Notes under the pieces: generated by a model
Told to the model about the DNA's origin: nothing
The model's database searches: none
Seen by the model: only the letters and a program-made list of their open reading frames with translations
Made by a program: the position numbers and the translations under genes
Source: Coprinus comatus
Taxonomy: Eukaryota > Basidiomycota > Agaricomycetes > Agaricales > Agaricaceae
Assembly (NCBI GenBank): GCA_034638255.1
Contig: JAWPGT010000087.1
Location: forward strand, 1 to 64,000
Length of the DNA: 64,000 nt
Direction of reading: 5' to 3'
Part shown: piece after piece, positions 44,677 to 56,063 of the stretch
How positions within the stretch are numbered: position 1 is the stretch's first letter
Layout: every line of letters starts with the position of its first letter

Positions 44677-47392
44677 ATTACTGACGCCGGAAACGCAGCA
44701 TTCGAAGGAATAGACCAAGTAATTATTGCAGTAATTGAAGGTTTAATAATGACGCGCTAAAATATATACGCACTTAGAACTTGGAAGTCATTGATGAGGC
44801 AGCAAATGCGAAACGATGGGATTCTTTAAACAAGAAAGCAGAACAACTAACGAAAGAGACATACGACATTTGGAAGGAAGAATTACTCTATTATTTGTAA
44901 GTCACCTAACTGCACAGAAAATATACTCCTGATGATATCTTATAGGCCAGTCTCTTTTCGGCAGTTGTGACAACATTTACCATCGAAGCTGCCAAGACAG
45001 TACAGGGTGATCCTGCAGGGTTGACAGTGCTCCTGCTACAAACGATTGTACTTCAACTAAACAATCACTCAAACCCACAAGCAAATCTCTCCATTAATCT
45101 TAACCCAACGATAATACCTTCACTATATGCTCAGCGCATCAATGTTTTTTACTCCGTCAGTCTTGCGCTCAGCCTTGTCTCAGTTGTAGGGGGGATTGTA
45201 TGTCTACAATGGCTGCGCGAGTTTGGTAGGAATATCACAGGCGTGTCGAACAAAGAGGATCTATTACTTCAACATCAACGTCATGAAAGTCTCCGTTTGT
45301 GGGGTGTTTTGATCTTCCTCAACATACTACCACTACTTCTACTGATCGCACTCGGTCTCTTCTTCACCGGGTTCATGATCTCACAATGGGATTCAAGGTC
45401 GCTTGCCTCAGGACCTATAACGTTCCTTTTCGGTCTATCCGGCGTATTTATTGTCTGTACCACGGTACTCCCCAGCTACCAGCTCCTCTTCCTTACACAA
45501 AAATCGCATCTTACAAGCGCCCAGAATATACTTCGACCTACACTTTGTCCATATCGGTCACCACAATCGTGGCTGTTTCACTTATTCCTCCAAAAGATTT
45601 TCGTCTTTACAACCATTCTACCACTAAGTGACATAAAACCCGACTTTTTGAGCGCCATGGAGGGCATCAACAGTTGGTTGGACTATGATATAAAGGGTAC
45701 AAAAAAGTGGAAAGAGAAAGCAGGGGCTGTAGAAATAATAAATCAATCTCTGTTATGGATATCTCGCGAGTATAGGCAGGTGGTTACGGTTGCTCTGGAT
45801 GCGTACTCTTGCATGGTGTTCGCTTCTTGCCATGGGACACGGATGATGTTGAAGCAAAAAGGCATACAACCAGAATATATGAAGTGGGAGTGGGAGGAAA
45901 GGAATTTATTGGCATTATTTGAAACAGAGAGTAATATCAATGACACGCAAATACTCCGGAGGATTCGTGCAAAGGCAGTGATTGATGCAATAGCAGAATG
46001 GAATGGGTCGGACTCACTGGAACGTATGCCACCGTTCTCAGATATTCTGGGTTTGGAAAAATCCATTGGTGACATGGACCATGAGTCTAGAAGAGGTAAG
46101 CGTCTATATATGCTATGTAGTTCCTTTAGTAAGCTTTTCTCTAGCTCTCATGAAGGACATCGCCACTGGCTTGAGGAGAAATTCTGAGAATACCTGGGTT
46201 ACTCAAGAGAACGCGGTCGCTGTTGCCTGTCATATGATCGACCAATCTTCGCTTCATTCGGATGAGACAATTTCCATTTTGCAAGAATTGTGCAAGCGTC
46301 CAAGTAGTCGATCACTTCGCCTCATACGCTATCTCTGTGACAAACTTCGGGAAAAGATAAGCTCAGACCACAAGTGCAATTTACTGGTCTACATATTCAA
46401 CAATGTCTTTCCTTGTGTGAACTCTGCACACTACAAAGATCTTGCACCAATACTTGGCAGGAGGCTGTTTGTAAAATGTGATAAATGTTTTATCGATCCT
46501 TGTTCGTCATCCCATCCACTTTTCTTTCCCCCTCTGATCGCCATTACTCCTTAGTCCATGTAGAACCCTTCCTCAAAATCGTAGAAAACCTTGCCTCGAA
46601 GCGTCTCATTGGTAAAGAACAATCATTGGATAACGTTGTACTCTATACCAAACATGTCGTACAACGCTCATGGGGGCTATCCTTCATGCTCCCTATCATT
46701 GAAACAACCTTCAACGCAATCCTCTCCACTGTAGAAGAATATATTCCACATTCATCCTCAAGATATTTGGTCCTGCACCCAACCCGCCTGACCATTCCAA
46801 AAACTCTACCTGGCCCTGGCCTGGATAAAGACCTGCAGCGTGTATGGTCATCAATAGACCACTTTAACAAGAGATTGAATGAGGTATGGGGCATACGTGA
46901 GGATGTTGCGACTCATGGTTCCGGATCAGGCAAAATAGGGGCGCATATACGGACCTCGGGTATGTCACAAGTCTTATCCCTTCCAGTAATGCATCTAACT
47001 GTTTACCAGAAATCAAAAAATTACACGACAGAACAGTTGGTTCAGGAATACTCTCCATGGAAGATCCACCCATAGTCGCCACACCAAAATTCATTGTCCC
47101 CTCGTCAGACGGTGACTCCATTGAATCCAATAAAACTTATTCAGGATCAGTCGTTACACCAGATGCTGATTCGGAAATCACACTTTCCCCTACTCTACTT
47201 TCGTCTCAAGAATTCGAACACTCACCCGACAATTGCCTAATACCCATTGATCCCCGTGTCGAAGATGAAATTTCATTATCTCAACTACCATTTCAACATT
47301 CCAAGGACAAAGGGATTAGTAGCAGATTCAGTCAGCTCTCTCCATTTCCTCTCGACGTATCATTTACCAACCAAGATTCTTACTCGACCTGA
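44677..47392 (+). CDS. DUF6535 membrane protein, copy D (divergent; 5' frame break)
   Basis: Exons are 44,677-44,718, 44,778-44,896, 44,946-46,095, 46,145-46,501, 46,555-46,959 and 47,010-47,392. From 44,946 on they join into one frame of about 764 residues. Membrane helices match copy A (LFSAVVTTFTIEA; FYSVSLALSLVSVVGGIVCL; ILPLLLLIALGLFFTGFM; FGLSGVFIVCTTVLPSY). The first soluble exon lacks about 7 nt compared with the others (it ends LLYYL before the donor), so it joins the next exon out of frame. Translation could start at Met 44,967, which would lose part of helix 1. The tail after 47,010 is Ser/Pro-rich and much diverged. Unlike A-C it has no post-block downstream. Confidence 0.75.
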
Positions 47393-50201
47393 TGGTGTTG
47401 GGATTATAAACCAATCCCCACTATTACATCTGTAACATCCCAAGATCCACAATCTGCTTTATCGACTTCGTCTCCTTTCTGAAGATCTAATTACATTAGT
47501 GTATCATGTCATGTAAATTTGTGGTTGATTCTCTATCACTTAGTCGTTCTACAGTGCTCTCCATAGGCCATTCAACTAAGTCTCTCAGCCACTCTCTCTC
47601 AGCTTCCAAGTGTGCTTCATTTCAGATTTCCCCAGACTGCGAAGATGTATCAATTGAGAGCTTAACCTGGCTTAACATTTCAAATTGAATTTTGGGGTAC
47701 TTTTTCTTCAACTGCACATGTGCTTACAGGTGCTTACACATCAGCAAATCCACAATTTACTTTTTCACTTTTTGATACTTTTGCGGTTTTGCCAAGTGGG
47801 CAAGTGCACAAGTCAGAAAGTGTCTCGTGACTGTATTGCCTCAAGGTTTCTACCGACTTTCTCAGGACTTCTACTCAGCCGTCCGAGGCTCTATTAGCCC
47901 CAAACACAAGCAAAATCTCCCAGAGAAAACAAGTACTATGTACCACTACCTTCCAACCTCCTTGTACTACCTCCTTAATGCCCCCCAAAGAAACAATATT
48001 AAATATGACTGGTGGTGGTTTACTGGGTTTTTTTAATACAAATTTCGTATCTCTTGTGTCCGTTTTCTATACTCGTAGGCTCCCGATGGTCAGAGAATTT
48101 GATACTGTATTTTCTAACATTTAATTCAAATTTCTGTGCACCTGTAAGGGCACTTTCTTTTACTTTTATCTACTTTTTTGTTACTTTTCTACTTTCCATG
48201 CCCTTTTTTGACTCGGAATGAGTACCACTTATTCAAAATTGTACCCTCACTTTTTATCACTTGACACTTTCGCTCTTTTTAAGGCTTTTTTGCCCTTTTC
48301 GAGGCTTTTTCCACTTTTAAAAGTGCAAAAAAGTAAATCTGAGGTTTACTGATGCAGTACGTATTATTAAACTAACAGGTCGCATAAGTATGTCAAAAAA
48401 TGGGGAGGTATACACTGACTAACCGCACTTCAACCTCTAAGACCCACACTTACCCGTGGATCCCAGGTCTGTCATGGTCGTGTCATGGCTGTGTCATGGT
48501 GCTTGAAATTTGAATTTGAATTCACATGATTGTGCCTCTCGGCACATCAAATCTTTGTGATTCTGAACGTACGCTTACATATGCATATGTCGAACTTACA
48601 TCTGTAGTCTTATGTGTTCAACCACAACTACAGTAACCACACGGAAAAATGATAACCTTAGTTCTGGCGTATCCGATGCTCGACTTTGAACACTCAACTT
48701 TTTCTCTCTAGGGTCAAGTATATACTGATATTATCACTTATGTGTACGTATGTACATAGTATGGTTACGACTACTAGCATAATCTCAGGACCATCATCTA
48801 ACAGAACTTAATATAAGTCTTATCATGATAAAATTTGTGTCCGATTGTGCCGGAGGAAAGTTTTTAATTTTTAATTTTATTACATACGTGGAGAAATCAT
48901 AGACTCAAATGGTCGAGGCCTGTTTGTCCAACGTATACTTTGATGCTATATATTACTACAATTTAAACTTTAATCCAGACCGTGGCTGGTTTTCAATAAG
49001 AATCTGCATAGAATCGTCCGACATCAATAACCATGAAGTAAAAGTTGCCTTGAACACTTAAGCTTCGAGGGCCTTCGTTCAAAGGTTACTGTAATATTTC
49101 TTAATGAGTAATTCTGCGAATAAAATATCAACTTTGACCGGTGGGTCACTATCCCCGCAAGCCCTTAGCTTGGAAGAAAGATGCTTTTGGGTGAAGCCTG
49201 TTTTGAATTCTTTCTTAGACTGGATGTTGGCTTAGTTCAATCAAACTCTTTATGCCCTAATGTGACGTTGTATACTCTAATCTACTTTTTGTCAACATAC
49301 TGGTATCTCATGATACCGATGCGTCCGGGTTACCTCTAAGCCCCGCATTAAACATTGTGGATGTGGCGTCAAGATCCTAAGAAGTACGACAAGATAACGT
49401 AACCGTCATATTGAACATCACTTGTGATTGATTATAATCATTTAAACGTATATAGGATATCATATCCTATACTAACTGTATGATGTCGCTTTTTAACGGA
49501 CGTTCCGTATGTAAGTTCGAAACTATTCAGCGCCCAACACGGGAGTTTAGAAGTAACTACTAGATTGATGCTGATGTTGATATGACCCGGTTAGCTCTTG
49601 TATGAAGTATTAGAATTGAAATGGATAAGATAAGCGTTAATCATAAAGAACGAGACTTACTCCAGCTCGCTCCTCGTACATATGTTAGTAGAGCAAAATC
49701 GGTTTTGAGGGTTCGTTTTGGATCTATTAGTGCCTAGATGTTGCTAGGGTTACTATATATTTCACGGCTCGCTTGGTGTACTGATGTATTTTACAAGTGC
49801 CAACTTGAAAAGATGAAGCGTCGATCATGTGAATAAACTGATTGGGTTTCCCGGGTGCGGTACTAACTGGGGCTACTTACAGTAAGTACGTTCAGTACCA
49901 GACAGCTACCGTGTAGTGTAGATTGTGCATTATGATACCCTAAATTGATCATGTTTAAGATTAGAAGTCCGGTAAGTTTATTCAACGTCTAATAGTGATA
50001 CTCAGTTCACACGCAAGTTCAAGAGGTATGATGGGTATAGTGAATTGCTATAATAATCTCCAGTTGTATAATGTATACTGTATAGCATACATGCAATATT
50101 GGGGGCCCTACATTGTCGTCTTATCTATTATTGCGAATCAGTGATCCATAAGTACTTATATTCATCCACAACAAAGCTTATCTTATCGTTGCTGTTTCAA
50201 C
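47393..50201. other. Gene-poor region; no gene supported
   Basis: Positions 47,680-48,360 are rich in CACTTTT, TTTTTC and AAAAGTGC words with weak self-complementarity, possibly an old MITE-like repeat. Short open frames there are low complexity. Positions 48,400-50,200 hold no convincing frame, RNA gene or clear inverted repeat on either strand. Confidence 0.3.
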
Positions 50202-51027
50202 TTGTTATACTTAGAGGAGCTTATACGACACAGTCAAGTAAGTTATATGTATGGGAATTTAGGGAGAAATCCGAAGCTCGCGGTTATATCGGATCTTGAC
50301 GATTTGCTGAAAGCTGAAATTTCGGTTTCGGTCAACAAAGTGGAGTGTGTCCAGCAGGGGGCAACCGTCCGAGCAATCCGGCAAATCAACCCACCCATCG
50401 ATACCTCTGGCAATTTCCTTTTTTGGACTCCCACTCGTGTCACGCAGGATGCTGCCGATACAGTGATACTTGATATTCAGCAACTAGTTAGAAAGTGAAT
50501 CCAACAGTATTGTAGTTCTAAACTTAAAGTATAACTGTCGCAAACTTGCAACAGGTTATGCATCCGGATTCTGTGCCAACTTATGGAAAGCCATGTTCAA
50601 CTAACTTGATTGAATTCAGAGTCTCGGACCTTAGGCAATAACCATGTCTATCTGATATCTCTCAGTCGGACTTGTCAGTCCTGGAAGGGTCTGATCACAC
50701 ATATATGCAATGATAAAGAAAATTCCCAACAGTTGTAGGACAATATCCTACAAATACAATGCCCTCAATGACTGTCAAGACACCAATGTAATACCATTAT
50801 CTATAAGCAGTAGTAAGTGCAAAACCACTCCCAGTGGCATCCTCTATCCCCCCTCTTTTGCAGAATTTACGTGCAAGAACAAAGGTGGTGGAGGACTTAA
50901 CATGGGTGTGACACAAATGTGACGGGTCATCTCAAAAAGGAAATTGCCAGAGGTATCGATGGGTGGGTTGATTTGCCGGATTGCTCGGACGGTTGCCCCC
51001 TGGTGTCCAGATTCAAGACTCCTTTGA
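50202..51027 (+). pseudogene. Short open segment interrupted by a hAT-type MITE
   Basis: The frame before the element reads VISDLDDLLKAEISVSVNKV, ECVQ, up to 50,354. After removal of the insertion and one copy of its target duplication it would continue IQDSFEEC and stop near 51,027. Composition is gene-like but the segment is too short to assign. No splice partners were found, so it may be chance coding-like sequence. Confidence 0.25.
50355..51002. mobile_element. 648-bp hAT-type MITE, 69-bp perfect TIRs, 8-bp target duplication
   Basis: Positions 50,355-50,423 and 50,934-51,002 are perfect reverse complements over 69 bp. Outer ends read CAGGGGGCAACCGTCC, and CAGGG is a typical hAT terminus. 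GTGTCCAG stands immediately outside both ends (50,347-50,354 and 51,003-51,010), an 8-bp duplication as expected for hAT elements. The interior has no transposase and the only open frames run in from the repeats. Perfect arms and a perfect duplication suggest recent insertion. Confidence 0.93.
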
Positions 51028-52500
51028 AGAGTGCTAATGAACATGAATGACAGGTGACCGACTTACCCATTTTATTATCATTTTCAGAACGTCTTTGATT
51101 ATGAAAGAGAGTGAGTGCACATTGCAAATACGAAGTCTCCGAGGACGTTTGGGTCGGAGAGTTCTTTTTTTAATTGAGTTCCTTCAAACGTTCAAAGAGA
51201 CGATCTCCTCTGGTCCGTTGAGCGGACTCGGGTGATACAAATATAAGTAGTTTCTTTTTTTAAAGTTTTGACAGACATGCCCGAAGATGATGGGAATCAT
51301 GAAGGGATCATGAGAATATCCCGAACTGAAAGCAAAAAAGAGGAGATTCACATAAAAAAAGAGAACATCGTTCAACGTTCCTCGGGAATAAGTTATCGGA
51401 CACTTCTTTGTTGAAAGCAAAAATTCATTCAAGTTAAAGCGAGATCCCTTCTTTTCATTAAAAAGAGATGGATGTTATCGTTAATTAAGATGACAAGTGA
51501 TGATTTCGAGGTGTTGATTACTTGATGATTACTGTGCCACTCCGTTTGAGCCACTCCTATCACTGACTGATAGATGATACGTGGCAGATAACTAAGAGAT
51601 AGCCAAACTATCGGGAGTGATACGTAAGAGAATCATCAAAGAGATGGGGAAAATGTCGTTGGTTGGTTACGTATTCACACCTATTGGCAAGCGAAATTTG
51701 CTGCTTGATTTCTTCTCATGCCCGAGAGCGCCGCTAACTATCTTATCGACGCATCGGAGGTTGAATGGACTTTGAGAATATACTTAAATTGTGGAAAATT
51801 ATCTGTGTTCGCAGGTTAGCGGTGATTGAAACGACGCTTAGAATGCTAGGTTGATGAAAAAGGCAAGCTGGACAGGGTCCATGAGAACTTTTTTTGTATT
51901 GAATTTTGGGGGTTTATATTGACGGTTGTTTCGGGATCGGAGGGGGTTGCTAGCTTAGATAAGATTGTATGTAGCCTCGCTCAAAAGGCGTGACATATTG
52001 GGTAGACTGGTGGCCCATTGCGTAAAAAGACAGAAACGAGGTAATGGTCCGTTCGCTTGAAAATTTCCTAGTACGGGTCGATGGATGCGTGGGACCGAAC
52101 AGTAGTGAGGGTAGTTGCGAACCTGAGGTACTGATGATGTGGGAAAGATGAAGTGGACGGGAACATGAGATGTGAAAGCAGCATTTGATAGACATTAGAT
52201 GCGTGATAGGTCGGTAATAAAGAGACAAGAGATTAGACAAGAGGAGAGGACATCGGAGATTGGATGGTTGGAGGATCCGGAGTGGACTGGGGACGGGCGA
52301 CAATGATGGACGTTGATCGGATCAGCTTCTGACCGTTTTATCAAGTTGTGTTTTCTACAGCAGACTGGACACAAATCAGGGCACTTTGACGGTCAGGTTC
52401 GGTGCTCAGCTGGCCGTTACGGGGGTGCAAAATTCAGCCTAGAACGACGGTTGATAGTCAATTGTGTTGCCTCGAGGAGGAAAAGTGGATGGAGATGAAA
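51028..52500. other. Intergenic region upstream of the GATA gene
   Basis: No gene is supported. A minus-strand open frame of 117 codons (51,950-52,303) is Ser/Leu/Pro/His-rich with no family resemblance and no visible splice partners. The region just before 52,500 carries no clear repeats. Confidence 0.3.
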
Positions 52501-52524
52501 CTCCGAGGGGCGGAGCTTGAAATA

Positions 52525-52533
52525 TTATCTGTT
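52525..52533 (-). promoter_or_regulatory. Candidate iron-GATA site 1 upstream of the GATA gene
   Basis: TTATCTGTT is the reverse complement of AACAGATAA. It matches eight of nine positions of the ATC(T/A)GATAA site known for Urbs1/SRE/Fep1-type regulators. It lies about 300 nt before the start codon, so it could serve autoregulation. This is inferred from the motif only. Confidence 0.4.
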
Positions 52534-52566
52534 AGAAACCGAATAAATATGATTGGCTGCTGTTTG

Positions 52567-52575
52567 TTATCAGAC
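52567..52575 (-). promoter_or_regulatory. Candidate iron-GATA site 2 upstream of the GATA gene
   Basis: TTATCAGAC is the reverse complement of GTCTGATAA, again eight of nine matches to ATC(T/A)GATAA. It is about 260 nt before the ATG and 42 nt from site 1. A further plain GATA core (TTATCT, 52,578-52,583) adjoins it. A CT-rich tract (about 52,584-52,665) follows, as expected near a transcription start. Confidence 0.45.
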
Positions 52576-52834
52576 GTTTATCTTCCCCCTTCGTCGCATT
52601 CCCAGCCCCTACCCCGCTTTCTTCTCCTCCACCACCACCACCGTGCTTCGTCGACACACTTTGTCCTCGACACTGCGTCCCTCAGCGACTACTCTGCTTT
52701 CATCTGTGCGCATATACCCCCTTGCCTCGTTCTACTCACTCACTCCTCCAGCAGCCACTGACTAATCGTGCCTCAAGGCCCTCGCTGTGCTTCATACTGA
52801 TATCATATAACACCGTGTACTCGTCCCCAATACC

Positions 52835-55425
52835 ATGTCGCCAGTTGTACTTGAAACTCCCGTCATAAACATGCATAATAATGCCTCGTTGGGTCCAATG
52901 ACACGCATGCAGCAACTCCAATCTGCTCAAGAGCAGGCCACCTCGCCTGCCGAGACGCGTCAAGGTAAGCTTTTCTTCATCTCGATATCTTAATCTCAAT
53001 CTCATTTCATCGAAACTCAGACGACGCAGCCAGCATCTCCGCCTCAAACGTCCTGACCCCTGGCCGTGTCCCCTGCTACAACTGTGGCACGTTCAACACC
53101 CCTTTGTGGAGGCGAGATGCAGACGGCAAACCAGTCTGCAATGCCTGTGGTAAGTACCTGCTCACTTTTGTTTCATCTATCCCGGGCACTCGCCTTGAGA
53201 CGCTTAATCAAATCTCACCACGTCATACACGTGTCAAATGGCCTCACCCATTACACGTTGTCCGAGGGTGTTCTCTCGATAATTCTGCTCTGGCTCTTGC
53301 CTGCAGCATATGTCGCGTCCATCTTGATCTCAAACTCGTTTATGACATACTTTGGCGTGTAATCTCAACACGCGTTGCTTGAGTGGCACATACTTGGCTA
53401 TATCAACATGATCCTGCGTCTTATCAGCACGCTTTTGTTGTATTATCTCGCCGTCATAAGTGACGGTGATTGGATTATGGCTTCGTAACTACTCCCTTGT
53501 TGCAATGGTGCTTTCGCCTGGCGACATTTTGTCGTGTTCTACTTATTCTCCTGATACAAAGTCGCTTGTATCGATTTGCCTTACTAGCACTTGTGACCAT
53601 GGATTCCAAAGACCAACCAGGAGATGGTCGTTTGCCCTCCTCTTCTCGATATACGCCTTACCCTCCTCGCTCTTCTCACCCGATTGCCAAATCTATTTTT
53701 CCATCTCGAACCGCTGACTCACCTCATTATCTATCCCATACAGGTCTATACCAAAAGACACGGAATATGCCACGTCCTACCAACCTTGGTCGTACTCCCC
53801 CACCCGCTGCCGCTGCCACATCATCAGCTGCTGGACCTTCGCCATTCGCAGCCCCCCCTTCATCTTCCAGTCCTGGAAGTAAATCGAAGGCATCCAAGTC
53901 CGGAACTTGTCCTGGTGACGGACGCTGTGATGGAACCGGTGGTACCTCTGCCTGCTCTGGTTGTCCCACTTATAACAATGCTATCGCTGCTGGAAGGGTC
54001 GGGAACGACAAACCCACCGAGGCAGCCTCGCCCAAGGCGGATGCATCTCCGAAGGTTGTAGAAGCAGCTTCTCCTGCTGCTAATGAGAGTGATGCAAGTG
54101 TTAACACAGGCTTGGGTAAACGACCACGCGCGTCTGTCGGAGCTCTCAGCTGTGCCAATTGTGGCACAAGCACGACCCCTCTATGGAGAAGGGATGATGT
54201 TGGCAACAACATTTGTAATGCTTGTGGTGAGTTGGAAATTCTGCGGCATACTTTACCCTCCTATAGTCGCTTGACTGTCCCCTTCCATCTACCGCGGACC
54301 TTGTCGGCCGAGCCAATAAGGTCCATCACATTGTTTAGCCGCTCTCTTCGCGCTACCCGAGACCGTATTTGCTCACAAGCTACTTTTCTTATCTGATAAA
54401 CAGGTCTCTACTTTAAGCTTCATGGTACTCACCGACCTAACTCGATGAAGAAGACTGTCATCAAGCGCCGCAAGCGCGTTCCCGCAGCTCCTGGTGCTTC
54501 AACTACACCCTCAGGTCGTATGTCGGACCAAGCCGCTGCCGAAGCACTCGTTGCCGTTGGTCGTCTCGCTGCTGGGAATAGCGGCACTACGGAGGAGGAG
54601 GAGGAGATTGAAACCCCAGAACCCAAACGGAAACGTACCAGGAGGGGTAAATCTGCACGCGATAAGGAGGATGATGATATTGCTATGGAAGAAGTCGAAA
54701 GTGAAGGTCGCCCCAGCTCTTCACAACGCAGGCGTAGCGCCTGGGATGGTCGTTCGGTTTCTCCTCAAAATCGTGCTCCATCACGCAGTGATTATCTCAA
54801 CCGTGGACCGAACGCCACCGGACCCTTTGCTCCAACCGGGTCTCCCCATAGTGGGTTTGAGATCCCTCCCCTCGTTGCACTCGGTAACAGTGCCGCTGCT
54901 GCTGCTTTACTCAATGCTCAGTCAAGTTACATGCGTTCGGGTTCCAACGCTCCCAGTCGCACTCATTCTCCTCTTGGTCATGGAGCAGGCGCCTACGGGC
55001 TCCCTCCTGGTCCACCATTCTATCCCACCGATATCAACATGTTCAACCTTAGTCTTGCCATGGGTAGTTTCGTTAATGTTCCAACCGTTGCAGATTTGGA
55101 AAGGCATTATATCGATCTTGGTGAGCATAGAAAGCGAACCGAAGAAATGTTGGAGCGTACAGACAGGATCATGGCCGCCATGAAGAGAGGTATCGACGAG
55201 ATGCGCAACGTTATGTCGCAACAACAAGCCAACGCTATGGGCGCTGTTCCACTCGGACCTCCCGCTCCTCAAGAACAACGACCTCAGGAAATTCAGACTG
55301 AGGAGATTGTGCAACCTCAAGTTCCCACTACTCAACCTGCAGAAGCTGCGGCTACCTCTCCGGTTGAACAGGAACGTGCTCGTGATAGCGTTTGGCCTAT
55401 CATGGATGAAGCTGCTCGTGAGTAA
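52835..55425 (+). CDS. urbs1: Iron-responsive-type GATA transcription factor (Urbs1/SRE/Fep1 family)
   Basis: Exons 52,835-52,964, 53,021-53,149, 53,744-54,226 and 54,404-55,425 give 587 residues. Two type-IVa zinc fingers (C-x2-C-x17-C-x2-C) lie at residues about 62-86 ([15 protein letters not shown]) and 223-247 ([15 protein letters not shown], continuing [11 protein letters not shown]). Between them C142-x5-C148-x8-C157-x2-C160 matches the cysteine-rich centre that marks the iron-sensing repressors of siderophore and iron-uptake genes. A basic patch ([10 protein letters not shown]) follows finger 2. Residues about 477-520 form a probable coiled coil ([19 protein letters not shown]). It acts in the nucleus. 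Both fingers are split by an intron at the same codon and phase, and the first of these introns is unusually long (594 nt). The symbol is by family resemblance to the Ustilago gene; one-to-one orthology is not shown. Confidence 0.9.
54391..54399 (+). promoter_or_regulatory. Perfect iron-GATA consensus inside the last intron
   Basis: ATCTGATAA matches all nine positions of the family's recognition sequence. It lies four bases before the acceptor CAG of the intron that splits finger 2. It may be chance, since CTGAT also resembles a branch site, but the two partial matches upstream of the gene make it notable. Confidence 0.35.
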
Positions 55426-56063
55426 ATGGTTGTTTAGAGCCCTTTTCTTCAGCTTCGGACATTTGTTATTTTTCGCATTCGTGCATTGTACATTTCAACC
55501 TTTCTTGTCTTGTTATCGCTGTCCTGGCGACGATATCCCCTGTTACACTTTCGATTCTCCTAATATTGGTCTTGGTTATATTGCTGGATATGTTATAATA
55601 TAGTTTTGGTTTTACATTAACTTTACTCTTCTTTTTCCTTCTTTTGACTGCATTTCTTTATTATATTCGGGCGGAGGGATCGTTCACAAAAGGACGCATT
55701 CCCTAGCGGATTCATTATTCTACACTTTGTGTGGTTTCATTTGACATTTATTTATTTTTTGTACGACCGCCCTCTAGTGCTTTTCTGTTTTGCTTTCGAT
55801 TGTACCCGTTTCGTCTACTCAACCTCGCGCTACTATTAACTAACTCTAGACTTTCTTATCTTCTCTTGTCTCATCCCCCCTACTCCTTAGTACCTCTTCC
55901 TTCTATACCGTATCCTACATATTGCATTGAGGTTGTGTATATACGCTTCCACTTAATTCATTTTGCTCGTTTTCATTCCCACAGTACTGCCTTGTCATGA
56001 TCTTCTAATGTTAGCCATCAGACACCGCGCTTGCTCTCCTGCTTGTTTTCTCACTGCTTCCAA
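55426..56063. other. 3' flank of the GATA gene and promoter of the next gene
   Basis: It is T-rich, with no convincing coding frame. The CT-rich stretch at about 55,850-56,060 directly before the next ATG fits a basidiomycete promoter. I see no clear polyadenylation signal. Confidence 0.35.

Noticed and set aside
47680..48360. Transposon with CACTTTT/AAAAGTG inverted ends
   Set aside because: The words are too short and frequent to define ends, and no target duplication was found.
51950..52303. 117-codon minus-strand open frame before the GATA gene
   Set aside because: Biased Ser/Leu/Pro/His composition, no motif, no splice partners.
53470..53743. Open frame extending upstream of GATA exon 3
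   Set aside because: It is intron sequence that happens to lack stops. Finger 1 joins exon 3 exactly through the GTAAGT...ACAG sites.
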